Of a DNA stretch of 64,000 bases, positions 43,541 through 51,568 are shown piece after piece; the stretch's first letter is position 1; each line of letters opens with the position of its first letter. Source of the stretch: Novosphingobium sp. (GTDB lineage Bacteria; Pseudomonadota; Alphaproteobacteria; Sphingomonadales; Sphingomonadaceae); assembly GCF_027531025.1 (NCBI RefSeq), contig NZ_JAPZQX010000004.1, positions 62,001 to 126,000 of the forward strand, read 5' to 3'. The position numbers were made by a program, and so were the translations under genes. Under the pieces are notes generated by a model. It had not been told where the DNA came from, ran no database searches, and saw only the letters and a program-made list of their open reading frames with translations.

Positions 43541-43897
43541 CGCATGGGCCGAACCTGACCCTGCTGCATTGCGGCAATGTCAGGAAATCCCGCGATTCGG
43601 TTGTAGTAATTCAAGGAAATGTAACCTTAACAAGGCCTTGCACGCGATCGACGGGATTGTGGCAGGTCCCACAGAGTCAAGGCCATTTATTTCACTTTTT
43701 TTGCAGTCGGCGCCTTGCTCTGGCCGGTGGGCGGGGCATAACTAGCGACAAGCCCGGCGCGAGAATCGCCTCGGGACTTGCAAACAGAATTGAATGACGG
43801 CGCCGGCAATTTGGGGGTCGGCGACCGGGTTCCTTGTGTCAAATGCGGCATGGGGTGGGGTAGTTTTTTGGGGGCCGCAGGGGTGTCGGGACCGAAC
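43541..43897 (+). other. Gene-free leader region upstream of dnaA
   Basis: No gene is supported in this stretch. It contains the only notably AT-rich patch nearby (about 43681-43702, ATTTATTTCACTTTTTTTGC), which may hold the dnaA promoter, and G-tracts (TTTTTTGGGGG at about 43864). I searched for TTATCCACA-type DnaA boxes and saw no good match, nor GANTC clusters of the CcrM type, so I do not call an origin or a defined operator here. Confidence 0.5.
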
Positions 43898-45388
43898 ATG
43901 AACAATTCGCGCGGATCCGCCGCGCATGGCGGAGCAGACGTAGAGCGCATGCAACAAGAACAAGAAGCGCTCGATCTTGCCGCCGACTGGGCTGACATCA
44001 GTCAGGGCCTGCGCAAGGACCTGGGGCATCAGCTGCACAGCCAGTGGATCAAGCCGATCCAGCTCGGCTCCTTCTGCAAGGAGACCGGGACACTTGACCT
44101 GTTCCTGCCGACGGAGTTCTCGGCCAACTGGGTCGCGGACCGCTTTGCCGACCGGCTTTCGCTGGCCTGGAAGATTGCCCGGCCCGATATCCGCAACGTG
44201 CGGATCGCGGTGCTGCCCGGTCGCCGGGCGATGCCGGGCCTGCGCCTTGGCCGCGAGGACGGCCGCCGCGCCGCCAATGATGGTGTGCAGCTGGCCCAGC
44301 CGGGCGATGCCCTGGGCATGGGCAATGCCGATTTCGGCGGGATCGGTGGGGGCGGCATCGGTGGCCCGGTCGGGCTTGACCCCTCGCTGACCTTCGCCAG
44401 CTTCGTGACCGGCGCCGCCAATGTGCTCGCCAGCAATGCCGCGCAGCGCATGGCGGCCACTGAAACGCCGCAGTTTGCGCCGCTCTATCTCAAGGCGGCG
44501 ACTGGCCAGGGCAAGACCCACCTGCTGCACTCGATCGGCCATGCCTATCTGGCCAATCATCCGCGGGCGCGTATCTTCTACTGCTCGGCCGAGCGCTTCA
44601 TGGTCGAATTCGTCCAGGCGCTCCGCCAGAACCAGACGATCGAATTCAAGGCCCGGCTGCGCGGCTTCGACCTGCTGCTGGTGGACGATATCCAGTTCAT
44701 CATCGGCAAGGCCAGCGCCCAGGAAGAACTGCTCTACACGATCGATGCCCTGCTGGCCGAAGGCAAGCGGCTGGTCTTCGCCGCCGACCGTGCGCCCCAG
44801 GCGCTCGACGGGGTGGAACAGCGCCTGCTCTCGCGCCTCAGCATGGGCCTGGTCGCGGACATCCAGCCGGCCGATATCGAACTGCGCCGCGCGATCCTGG
44901 AACACCGGCTGCAGCGTTTCGCGCCCAGCCACGTGCCGGGTGATGTGGTCGAATTCCTCGCCCGCACGATCAACCGCAACGTACGCGAACTGGTTGGCGG
45001 CCTCAACAAGCTGATCGCCTACGCCCAGCTGACCGGCCAGGCCGTGTCGCTCCAGCTGGCCGAGGAACAGCTGACCGATATCCTCTCGGCCAACCGCCGC
45101 CGCATCACGATCGACGAGATCCAGCGCACTGTCTGCCAGTTCTACCGGGTCGACCGGACCGAAATGGCATCGAAGCGCCGGGCCCGCGCCGTGGTGCGTC
45201 CGCGCCAGGTGGCGATGTACCTCGCCAAGGTGCTGACGCCGCGCTCCTATCCGGAAATCGGCCGCAAGTTCGGCGGGCGCGATCACTCGACCGTGATCCA
45301 CGCTGTGCGCCTGATCGAGGACCTGCGCACCCGCGATGCCGATATGGACGGCGATGTGCGCAGCCTGCTGCGCCAGCTGGAAAGCTGA
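43898..45388 (+). CDS. dnaA: Chromosomal replication initiator protein
   Basis: DnaA binds oriC and opens the duplex. The 496-residue protein has domain I (about 30-100, HSQWIKPIQLGSF), a Gly-rich domain II linker (FGGIGGGGIGGPVG), the AAA+ domain III with Walker A ATGQGKTHLLHSIGHAY and Walker B LLLVDDIQFI, and domain IV with the DnaA signature GRDHSTVIHAVRLIEDL. Walker A has Ala-Thr in place of the more usual Gly-Val. The ATG has GGGA six bases upstream; a second ATG 17 codons in (MQQEQEALDL) is a possible alternative. Confidence 0.96.
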   Translation: MNNSRGSAAHGGADVERMQQEQEALDLAADWADISQGLRKDLGHQLHSQWIKPIQLGSFCKETGTLDLFLPTEFSANWVADRFADRLSLAWKIARPDIRNVRIAVLPGRRAMPGLRLGREDGRRAANDGVQLAQPGDALGMGNADFGGIGGGGIGGPVGLDPSLTFASFVTGAANVLASNAAQRMAATETPQFAPLYLKAATGQGKTHLLHSIGHAYLANHPRARIFYCSAERFMVEFVQALRQNQTIEFKARLRGFDLLLVDDIQFIIGKASAQEELLYTIDALLAEGKRLVFAADRAPQALDGVEQRLLSRLSMGLVADIQPADIELRRAILEHRLQRFAPSHVPGDVVEFLARTINRNVRELVGGLNKLIAYAQLTGQAVSLQLAEEQLTDILSANRRRITIDEIQRTVCQFYRVDRTEMASKRRARAVVRPRQVAMYLAKVLTPRSYPEIGRKFGGRDHSTVIHAVRLIEDLRTRDADMDGDVRSLLRQLES

Positions 45389-45422
45389 GCCTCTTCCGCC
45401 GCGTATGAACTGATAATCCGCT

Positions 45423-45450
45423 ACCCTGTGCACAGGCTTGTGCACAGGGT
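45423..45450. terminator. Perfect 12-bp inverted repeat between dnaA and a convergent TetR gene
   Basis: ACCCTGTGCACA-ggct-TGTGCACAGGGT. The position between converging genes suggests a bidirectional terminator. Each arm also contains TTGTGCACA or its complement, which agrees with the DnaA box TTATCCACA at 7 of 9 positions, so a DnaA-binding role is conceivable. Confidence 0.6.
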
Positions 45451-45473
45451 TGGCGGTCTTGTGCTGCGCGGGT

Positions 45474-46028
45474 TCAGTCGGCCAGCAGGCCCGACAGTGC
45501 CGCCGCCATGCGCGGGGCGATCTCGTCCTCGCTGCAGATATCGACCAGGGCCAGCCCGTCGATTACCGCGATGATCGCGGCGGCCGTGCCTTCGCGATCT
45601 GCGCCAGCAGGCAGATCGAGCCGGGCATCGACCCATTGCCGGAAGCCCGCCATGACCTGGGCGACGATGGCGGGGAAGGGGGCCTCGCCGCGCGCGGCGG
45701 CGGCCACCACTTCCACCCATAGCCGCATGAAGCGGCGCATTTCGGGCCCGGTGGTGAATTCGGCCGCGCGGCGCACGAGCTCGGCGGGCTTCAGCGGCGC
45801 GCCATCGGGGATCGCCACGGCCAGCCGCATGGCCAGCTCGCCCGCCACCCGCGCCATCACCGCGGCCAGCACCTCGGCCTTGTCGGCAAAGTAATAGAGC
45901 AGCATCCGGTCGCTCACCCCGGCCGCCTGGGCCAGCTGGCGCAGACTGGTGCGCGCGAGGCCATGCTCGAGCAGGTGCCCGGCCAGCCGTTCGACCACCA
46001 CTTCGCGCTGTGTGTCCCTGACGCTCAT
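45474..46028 (-). CDS. TetR-family transcriptional regulator
   Basis: A 184-residue TetR protein. The HTH is VVERLAGHLLEHGLARTSLR, LAQAAGVSDRMLLYYFADKA and EVLAAVMARV (residues 10-58). The C-terminal domain has FMRLWVEVVAAAARGEAPFP and ends IAPRMAAALSGLLAD. Start MSVRDTQREVV is the ATG immediately before the HTH; the longer open frame is Arg/Cys-rich noise through the promoter. Divergent from a five-gene stretch with a palindromic operator between, which it probably represses. Confidence 0.9.
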   Translation of the reverse strand: MSVRDTQREVVVERLAGHLLEHGLARTSLRQLAQAAGVSDRMLLYYFADKAEVLAAVMARVAGELAMRLAVAIPDGAPLKPAELVRRAAEFTTGPEMRRFMRLWVEVVAAAARGEAPFPAIVAQVMAGFRQWVDARLDLPAGADREGTAAAIIAVIDGLALVDICSEDEIAPRMAAALSGLLAD

Positions 46029-46063
46029 TTCGCCCTTGTAGCACTCATTACATTCAGATACCA

Positions 46064-46079
46064 TGTAGCAGTTGCTACA
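46064..46079. promoter_or_regulatory. Palindromic operator TGTAGCA-GT-TGCTACA
   Basis: A perfect 16-bp palindrome that overlaps the Shine-Dalgarno (AAGGAG) of the first rightward gene. A second TGTAGCA with a partial partner (TACA) lies at about 46037, next to the regulator's own ATG. Two sites, one before each divergent gene, fit an autoregulating TetR repressor. Confidence 0.72.
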
Positions 46080-46093
46080 AGGAGTCGCCGCCG

Positions 46094-46477
46094 ATGACTT
46101 CTCTCTATCCGATTCTGCCGGTGGCCGCGCTGGTGCTGTTCGTCCTGACCACAGTTGGTGAAGGCCTGCGCCCTTCGCGGGGCTGGCTCTTTGCCGGCCT
46201 GATCTGCGCCCTGTTCGCCGCCTTCTCGCTTTACGCCGTGGCAAGCGAGGGTCCGTTCGGCTTCTGGCCCAACCACACCCAGAACGCCTGGGGCAACCAG
46301 GTCTGGTTCGATCTGCTGATCGCCATTGCCATCGGCTGGACCCTGCTGCTGCCCCGCGCGCGGGCGGTGGGGATGAACCCGTGGCCCTGGCTGGCGCTCA
46401 TCTGCACCACCGGCTGCATCGGCCTCGCTGCCATGTTCGCGCGCTGCCGCTACCTTGAAACCCGCCAGACCAATTGA
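46094..46477 (+). CDS. Small membrane protein (first gene of TetR-controlled series)
   Basis: Not assigned to a named family. A 127-residue protein with four hydrophobic segments, starting MTSLYPILPVAALVLFVLTT; between helices 2 and 3 it has an extracytoplasmic-looking loop GPFGFWPNHTQNAWGNQVW. No catalytic motif. AAGGAG precedes the ATG and overlaps the operator. The next gene also encodes a small membrane protein, so the two could form a heteromeric membrane unit. Confidence 0.75.
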   Translation: MTSLYPILPVAALVLFVLTTVGEGLRPSRGWLFAGLICALFAAFSLYAVASEGPFGFWPNHTQNAWGNQVWFDLLIAIAIGWTLLLPRARAVGMNPWPWLALICTTGCIGLAAMFARCRYLETRQTN

Positions 46478-46492
46478 AAAAGGAGCCAGACC

Positions 46493-46834
46493 ATGACCCT
46501 GTTTCGCCTGTTCCTCGCCACCTGCCTGGTTGCGATCGTGGCCTATACTTCGGTGACCATCACCAACCACGGCTTCAACCTGCTGCCCGTCTTTTTCGGC
46601 GACATGGCCGAAATGGGCTGGCCGGGTCAGTTCAACCTCGATTTCATGTGCTTCCTCGCCCTCTCGGCGATCTGGGTGGCCTGGCGCCACCAGTTCAGCG
46701 CGGGTGGCCTGGGGCTGGCCGTGCTGGCCTTCTTTGGCGGGATGCTGTTCCTGTCGATCTACCTGCTGCTCCACATCCAGCGGACAGGCGGCGACATCAA
46801 GGTGCTGCTGCTGGGTGAGGGGCGCGCCGCATGA
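46493..46834 (+). CDS. Small membrane protein (second gene of TetR-controlled series)
   Basis: A 113-residue protein with three hydrophobic segments (MTLFRLFLATCLVAIVAYTS, FMCFLALSAIWVAWRH, LGLAVLAFFGGMLFLSIYLL). The loop NHGFNLLPVFFGDMAEMGWP resembles the central loop of DUF2834-type proteins, but I am not sure of that family. AAAGGAG precedes the ATG. It overlaps the following epoxide-hydrolase-type gene by four bases. Confidence 0.72.
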   Translation: MTLFRLFLATCLVAIVAYTSVTITNHGFNLLPVFFGDMAEMGWPGQFNLDFMCFLALSAIWVAWRHQFSAGGLGLAVLAFFGGMLFLSIYLLLHIQRTGGDIKVLLLGEGRAA

Positions 46835-47211
46835 GCGCGATGCCCGGCGAGATCGCCCGGGCCTTCCTCAAGGCGATGGAGCGGCTCGACTATGATCGGG
46901 CGACCGCGCTGGTTGCGCCCGATTGCACTTACACCAATCCCCCACCGATAGGCACGGTGCGCGGGCCGCAAGGCATTCGCGCTGTCCTTGAACCGTTCTT
47001 TGCCCCGACGCTGGAAAACGAATTCCGGATCCTGCGGTCAGCCGAGAACGGCCCGGTGGTGATCCTTGAGCGGCTCGACCGGCACCGGCTGGCGGACAAA
47101 TGGGTCGAACTGCCGGTGACCGGCGTGTTCGAGGTCCACGATGGCCTGATCACCTATTGGCGCGACTATTTCGATGCCGCGACGATCCTGTCACAGTGGC
47201 CGGGCCGGTAA
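46831..47211 (+). CDS. Limonene-1,2-epoxide hydrolase-type enzyme
   Basis: A 126-residue SnoaL-like protein in which the full active-site set of limonene-epoxide hydrolase can be matched: Tyr and Asn in TYTNPPPIG, Arg and Asp in ILERLDRHR, and the second Asp in ITYWRDYFD. This Asp-Arg-Asp triad opens epoxides by a one-step water attack. LPVTGVFEVHDG also follows the family. It lies in the same operon as a haloalkane dehalogenase, so a halogenated or epoxidised xenobiotic is a plausible substrate class, by inference. Confidence 0.85.
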   Translation: MSAMPGEIARAFLKAMERLDYDRATALVAPDCTYTNPPPIGTVRGPQGIRAVLEPFFAPTLENEFRILRSAENGPVVILERLDRHRLADKWVELPVTGVFEVHDGLITYWRDYFDAATILSQWPGR

Positions 47212-47234
47212 ACGCGATCAGGGGGATTCGCAGA

Positions 47235-48137
47235 ATGTCGACCATCGCAGCCCTGCGGACACCGGATGACCGCTTCGCCAACCTGCCGGGCTATGCCTTT
47301 GAGCCGCACTACCGCGACGACCTGACCGGATACGAAGGTCTGCGAGTCCATTACCTTGATGAAGGTCCGCGCGATGCGGCGGTGACCTTCCTGTGCCTGC
47401 ATGGCCAGCCGGCCTGGTCCTATCTCTATCGCAAGATGATCCCGGTCTTTGCCGCGGCAGGCCACCGGGTCATTGCGCCGGACCTGCTTGGCTTCGGGCG
47501 CTCGGACAAGCCGGTCGATGAGGCGGTCTATACCTTCGATTTCCATCGCGGCATGCTGCGCGCCTTCATCGCCGCGCTCGATCTGCGTAACATTGCCCTG
47601 GTCTGCCAGGATTGGGGCGGGATCCTGGGCCTGACCATTCCGCCCGAGATGCCCGATCGGTTCACCCGCCTGCTGGTGATGAACACCACGATCCCGGTCG
47701 GCGAGCCGGTGAGCGAGGGGTTCGATCGCTGGCGCACGTTCAATCGCGGCCAGCCCGATCTAGATATTGCTGGCCTGTTCCGGCGCAGCCAGCCCGACCT
47801 GTCGGCGGAGGAAGCCGAGGCCTATGCGGCGCCGTTTCCCGATGCCCGCTTCAAGGCCGGGGTGCGGCGCTTCCCCGAACTGGTGATGACCGATCCCGGC
47901 ATGCCCGGCATTGCCGAGGCGCGGCGGGCCCGCGACTGGTGGCGCAACGAATGGCGCGGGGCGACCTTCATGGCCGTGGGGATGGCCGATCCGGTGCTCG
48001 GGCCCGATGTCATGGCTACCCTGCGGGGCTGGATAAACGGCTGCCCACCACCGCTCGAAGTGGCTGATGGCGGCCATTTCGTGCAGGAGAAGGGCGGGCC
48101 GATCGCCCGCGCTGCCCTGGCCGCTTTCGCGCTCTGA
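47235..48137 (+). CDS. Haloalkane dehalogenase (HLD-I, DhlA-like)
   Basis: Alpha/beta hydrolase that replaces halide by hydroxyl via an ester intermediate. The 300-residue protein follows Xanthobacter DhlA along its whole length: ALRTPDDRFANLPGYAFEPH, HYLDEG, CLHGQPAWSYLYRKMIPVF. Nucleophile Asp and adjacent halide Trp are in LVCQDWGGILGLT; the second halide Trp aligns in GFDRWRTF; the acid Asp is in GMADPVLGPDV and the His in DGGHFVQE. The DhlA oxyanion-side Glu (HGEP) is Gln here (HGQP). Epoxide hydrolase activity is the main alternative, but the Trp pair argues for dehalogenation. Confidence 0.85.
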   Translation: MSTIAALRTPDDRFANLPGYAFEPHYRDDLTGYEGLRVHYLDEGPRDAAVTFLCLHGQPAWSYLYRKMIPVFAAAGHRVIAPDLLGFGRSDKPVDEAVYTFDFHRGMLRAFIAALDLRNIALVCQDWGGILGLTIPPEMPDRFTRLLVMNTTIPVGEPVSEGFDRWRTFNRGQPDLDIAGLFRRSQPDLSAEEAEAYAAPFPDARFKAGVRRFPELVMTDPGMPGIAEARRARDWWRNEWRGATFMAVGMADPVLGPDVMATLRGWINGCPPPLEVADGGHFVQEKGGPIARAALAAFAL

Positions 48138-48157
48138 CCGCCGCCCCCGCCGCCGCG

Positions 48158-48928
48158 TCAGGCCGAAAGGCCGCCGTCGACGATCAGCTCGCTGCCCGTG
48201 GTAAAGGCGGCCCGGTCACTGGCCAGGAACACCACGGCATCGGCCACGTTCTGCGGCTCGCCCAGGTGGCCCAGCGGGTGCATGGCCGAAACACTGGCCA
48301 TGACCTCGTTATTGCCCACGCCCTGCGCGGCGGCGAAATCGTCGATCAGGTGGCGGCCCATGTCGGTATCGATCACGCCGGGGTGGACCGAATTGACCCG
48401 GATGCGCGCCGCGGCCAGTTCCTTGGCGCAGCCCTTGGTGAACAGGCGGACCGCCCCCTTGGTGCTGTTGTAGCAGGTCGCCCCGGCTGCCCCTTCGATC
48501 CCCGCCACGGATGACAGGTTCACGATCGCCGTGCCGCCCCGCCAGAGATAGGCGCGCTCGGCCAGCAGCGGCGCGGCAGCGCGCGTCCCCAGGAACACCC
48601 CTTCGACATTGACCGCGTGGAGCCGCCGCCAATCATCCAGGGTGGTGGCCAGGATCGGCTTGAACAGCCACAGCCCGGCATTGTTGACCAGCACGTCGAG
48701 CCCGCCCGTCTCGGCGCGCAGCCAGTCCATCGTCATCTCCCAGTCGGATTCGCTGGTCACGTCCTGGGCGCGGGCGATCCCGCCGATCTCGGTTGCCAGT
48801 TCGGTGGGGGCGACCAGATCGGTCACCGCCACTTTCGCTCCCGCCGCAGCCAATGCCCGCGCGGTGGCGGCACCCAGGCCTTTGCCCGCTCCGGTGACGA
48901 GAGCGATCCGTCCATCAAGGTCAGCCAT
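48158..48928 (-). CDS. Short-chain dehydrogenase/reductase
   Basis: A classical 256-residue SDR: VTGAGKGLGAATARALAAAG for NAD binding, DVLVNNAGLW, catalytic Ser in NLSSVAGIEG and Tyr/Lys in CYNSTKGAV, and the C-terminal FTTGSELIVDGG. GGGAG lies eight bases upstream of the ATG. It is three bases downstream of the acyl-CoA synthetase and co-transcribed with it. Many 3-alpha/20-beta-hydroxysteroid dehydrogenases look like this; substrate not determinable. Confidence 0.92.
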   Translation of the reverse strand: MADLDGRIALVTGAGKGLGAATARALAAAGAKVAVTDLVAPTELATEIGGIARAQDVTSESDWEMTMDWLRAETGGLDVLVNNAGLWLFKPILATTLDDWRRLHAVNVEGVFLGTRAAAPLLAERAYLWRGGTAIVNLSSVAGIEGAAGATCYNSTKGAVRLFTKGCAKELAAARIRVNSVHPGVIDTDMGRHLIDDFAAAQGVGNNEVMASVSAMHPLGHLGEPQNVADAVVFLASDRAAFTTGSELIVDGGLSA

Positions 48929-48931
48929 CGG

Positions 48932-50626
48932 TCACGCTCCCACTGGTTGCTGGAACAGCTGCTCGCGCAGTTCGCGCCGCAGGAACTTGCCACTGGCGTT
49001 GCGTGGCAGCGCCTGGTCCATGAACCAGACGTAGCGTGGCACCTTGTGCTTCGCCATGACCGTGGCGCAATGCGCCTTGAGGCCCGCTTCATCCAGGCTT
49101 TCGCCCGGCTTCAGCACCACAGCCACGGCCACTTCCTCGCCCAGCCGCTCGTCCGGCACGCCGAAGACGCAGCATTCGGCCACGGCCGGATGGCGATAGA
49201 TCCCGGCCTCGACCTCGGTGCAATAGACGTTCTCGCCCCCGCGCAGGACCATGTCCTTCTTGCGGTCGACGATATAGATGAACCCGTCCTCGTCGATCCG
49301 GGCGATATCGCCGGTGTGCAGCCAGCCGTCGGTGATCGCGGCCGCAGTGGCTTCGGGCCGGTTGAGGTAGCCCTTGATGACTGAAGAGCCCTTGACCCAC
49401 AGTTCGCCGACCTGGCCCTGCGGCACTTCGTTGCCATCGTCATCGACGCATTTGGCATCGAAATTGGGCATGGCCGGGCCTGCGCTGTCGGGCCGGTCGA
49501 CGAAGAAATCGCCGCCCACCGAGGTGATGATCCCGCAGGTTTCGGTCATCCCATAGCCGGTCGATGGGCGGGCCGAGGGGATCTTCTGATCGATCGCGCC
49601 AACCTGATCCGGCGGCACCTGCGCCCCGCCGCCCGACATGTTGAGCAAGGTGGAGGTATCGTACTTGTCGAAATCGGGGTGGTTGATCAGTTCGCGCGCC
49701 ATCACCGGCACGCCGGACAGGCCGTTGCAGCGTTCCGCCTCGATCAGCTTCAGCGCCTCGCCCGCCTCCCAGCGGTACATCAGCACCATCTTCCCGCCCT
49801 GGGCTGTGGCGGCATAGGCGGCGCAATTGTTGGCGGTGACGTGGAACAGCGGGGTGGTGACCAGCGTCGCGGGGATCGGCGGTTCGGCCGGGATTGCCGC
49901 GCCGCCGCCCCGCTCGGTCGCCATGCCGCTCGACATGCCGGCATAGAGCAGGTTCATCAGGTTGGAGACGCAGCCCCGGTGGGTCAGCTGCGCGCCCTTG
50001 GGGTGGCCGGTGGTGCCGCTGGTGTAGAAGATGCAGGCGTCGGCATCGGGATCGACATTGACTTCGGGCATGGCGCCGGGGTGGGCGATCACATCGGCCC
50101 AGGCAATCTGGCCGGGGGCGGGATCGGTCCGCACGGCAATGGTCGGCACCTTGGCGGCGGGACAGGTGCATTCGGCCAGGCGCGCAAGCCGTTCGGCATC
50201 GGCGAAGATTGCCTTGGGCGTCGAATCGGTCAGCGCATAGTCCAGCTCCTCGCCGGTCCACCAGGCATTGGTGCCGACGGCGGCCACGCCCAGGCATAGG
50301 CAGGCCCAGTAGATGATCATCCATTCCGGGTAATTGCGCATGGCGATCGCCACCCGGTCTCCCGGCCGCACGCCCTGGTCCCACAGCCAGGCGGCCACGG
50401 CGCGGACCTGGTCATGCGCCTGGGCGTACGTGATCCGCTCACCCTCGTAGATCAGGTAATCGCGCGGACCGAACACGGCGGTCGACAGCCAGAAGGCGCG
50501 GGCATTGGGCGGGGCGTTCTTGTAGACCTTCAGCACCTGGCCCAGCACTTCGGCCTCAACGATTTCGAAGGGGCCACCAGGGCCGGTCAGTTCCTCGCGT
50601 ACCTGGCGCAACTGTGCGTAATGCAT
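48932..50626 (-). CDS. Acyl-CoA synthetase (AMP-forming, FadD-like)
   Basis: Activates a carboxylic acid to its CoA thioester through an acyl-AMP. The 564-residue ANL enzyme has the P-loop IFYTSGTTGHPKGAQLTH, the A5 motif STGYGMTETCG, the hinge region GWLHTGDIARIDEDGFIYIV with DRKKDMVLRGGENVYC, and the catalytic lysine in RNASGKFLRREL. Length and core are medium/long-chain-type. A degenerate copy of the TTAATCG palindrome sits 20 bases before the start codon, linking it to the beta-oxidation pair at 22.7 kb. Confidence 0.94.
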   Translation of the reverse strand: MHYAQLRQVREELTGPGGPFEIVEAEVLGQVLKVYKNAPPNARAFWLSTAVFGPRDYLIYEGERITYAQAHDQVRAVAAWLWDQGVRPGDRVAIAMRNYPEWMIIYWACLCLGVAAVGTNAWWTGEELDYALTDSTPKAIFADAERLARLAECTCPAAKVPTIAVRTDPAPGQIAWADVIAHPGAMPEVNVDPDADACIFYTSGTTGHPKGAQLTHRGCVSNLMNLLYAGMSSGMATERGGGAAIPAEPPIPATLVTTPLFHVTANNCAAYAATAQGGKMVLMYRWEAGEALKLIEAERCNGLSGVPVMARELINHPDFDKYDTSTLLNMSGGGAQVPPDQVGAIDQKIPSARPSTGYGMTETCGIITSVGGDFFVDRPDSAGPAMPNFDAKCVDDDGNEVPQGQVGELWVKGSSVIKGYLNRPEATAAAITDGWLHTGDIARIDEDGFIYIVDRKKDMVLRGGENVYCTEVEAGIYRHPAVAECCVFGVPDERLGEEVAVAVVLKPGESLDEAGLKAHCATVMAKHKVPRYVWFMDQALPRNASGKFLRRELREQLFQQPVGA

Positions 50627-50646
50627 GCCTCATCCCATGGTTGTTC

Positions 50647-50662
50647 TTAATTGCCCGATTAG
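50647..50662. promoter_or_regulatory. Degenerate palindrome related to the 22696 operator
   Basis: TTAATTGCCCGATTAG agrees with TTAATCGCGCGATTAA at 13 of 16 positions and lies just upstream of the acyl-CoA synthetase start. Comparison made by eye. Confidence 0.45.
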
Positions 50663-50735
50663 GTGCCGTATCGCGGGGGCAGGGGCAAGAGACTTCCTTT
50701 GCCGCATCGCCCAAACGCCCTTAAGAGACGCCGCG

Positions 50736-51518
50736 ATGAGCCTTTCGCCCGACCGCCTTGATCGCTTTGCCCGCCATATCGTGCTGCCCGAGCTGGGCGG
50801 GGCCGGGCAGGTGGCGCTAAGCGGCGCGCATGTGACGCTGGTGGGCTGCGGCGGGATCGGTTCACCTGCGCTGCAATACCTTGCGGGGGCGGGCGTGGGT
50901 CGGCTGACCCTGATCGACAGCGACGTGGTCGACGTGACCAATCTGCAGCGCCAGACCATCTATGGCGAGGCCGACCTTGGCAGGCCCAAGGCCGAGGCCG
51001 CGGCCGACTGGGTGCGCCGGTTCGACAGTGCGATCGAGGTGCGCGCGGTCACGGGGAGGTTGGGGGGCAATGCGGCCGCGCAGCACCTCGAAGGCGCGAC
51101 CCTTGTGCTCGACGGGTGTGACAACTTCGCGACACGGCTGGCGGTTTCCGATGCCTGTGTCCAGCTGGGGATCCCGCTGACCAGTGCGGCACTGGGCCGG
51201 TTCCAGGGCCAGGTGGCAAATTTTGCCGGGCACCTGCCGGGGGAGAGCTGCTATCGCTGTTTCGTGGGCGATGCTTTCGATTCAGACGATTGCGACACCT
51301 GCGCCGCCGACGGGGTGCTGGGGGCCATGGCCGGGTGGATCGGCACTTTTGCCGCAATGCACGCCGTGCGGGTGCTGGTCCACGGCCACGCCGCGCTGGG
51401 CGATCCGCAATGGGGCAAGCTGCACCTGCTTGACGGGCTGACGCCTTCGCTCAGGACCATGCGGATCGTCAAAGACGCAGAGTGTCGGGGCTGTTCGTCC
51501 AGCCAGACTGTTGATTGA
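50736..51518 (+). CDS. ThiF/MoeB-family adenylyltransferase
   Basis: An E1-like enzyme that adenylates the C-terminus of a sulfur-carrier protein (ThiS or MoaD). The 260-residue protein starts RFARHIVLPELGGAGQVAL, has the nucleotide loop VTLVGCGGIGSPALQYLA, the Asp in LIDSDVVDVTNLQRQ, and zinc cysteines in CYRCFVGDAF and ECRGC. No rhodanese domain is present. ThiF and MoeB cannot be told apart without a neighbouring carrier gene. Confidence 0.9.
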   Translation: MSLSPDRLDRFARHIVLPELGGAGQVALSGAHVTLVGCGGIGSPALQYLAGAGVGRLTLIDSDVVDVTNLQRQTIYGEADLGRPKAEAAADWVRRFDSAIEVRAVTGRLGGNAAAQHLEGATLVLDGCDNFATRLAVSDACVQLGIPLTSAALGRFQGQVANFAGHLPGESCYRCFVGDAFDSDDCDTCAADGVLGAMAGWIGTFAAMHAVRVLVHGHAALGDPQWGKLHLLDGLTPSLRTMRIVKDAECRGCSSSQTVD

Positions 51519-51525
51519 TTCCCTT

Positions 51526-51554
51526 GTCATTCCCGCGAAAGCGGGAACCCATGG
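51526..51554. repeat. Family-1 repeat unit, left arm of the GIY-YIG unit
   Basis: Starts GTCAT, core TCCCGCGAAAGCGGGA, ends ACCCATGG. Relative to its right partner it differs at two positions (C to T and G to A) that pair with each other in the unit's own stem. The piece ATTCCCGCGAAAGCGGGAAC also matches 11 of the 12 fixed bases of the neisserial dRS3 consensus (ATTCCC-N8-GGGAAT). Confidence 0.9.
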
Positions 51555-51568
51555 CCCGACACCTGCCA

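Noticed and set aside
43447..43897. Candidate oriC upstream of dnaA
   Set aside because: No DnaA-box cluster, only one short AT-rich patch, and sphingomonad origins need not lie beside dnaA; whole-chromosome skew would be needed.
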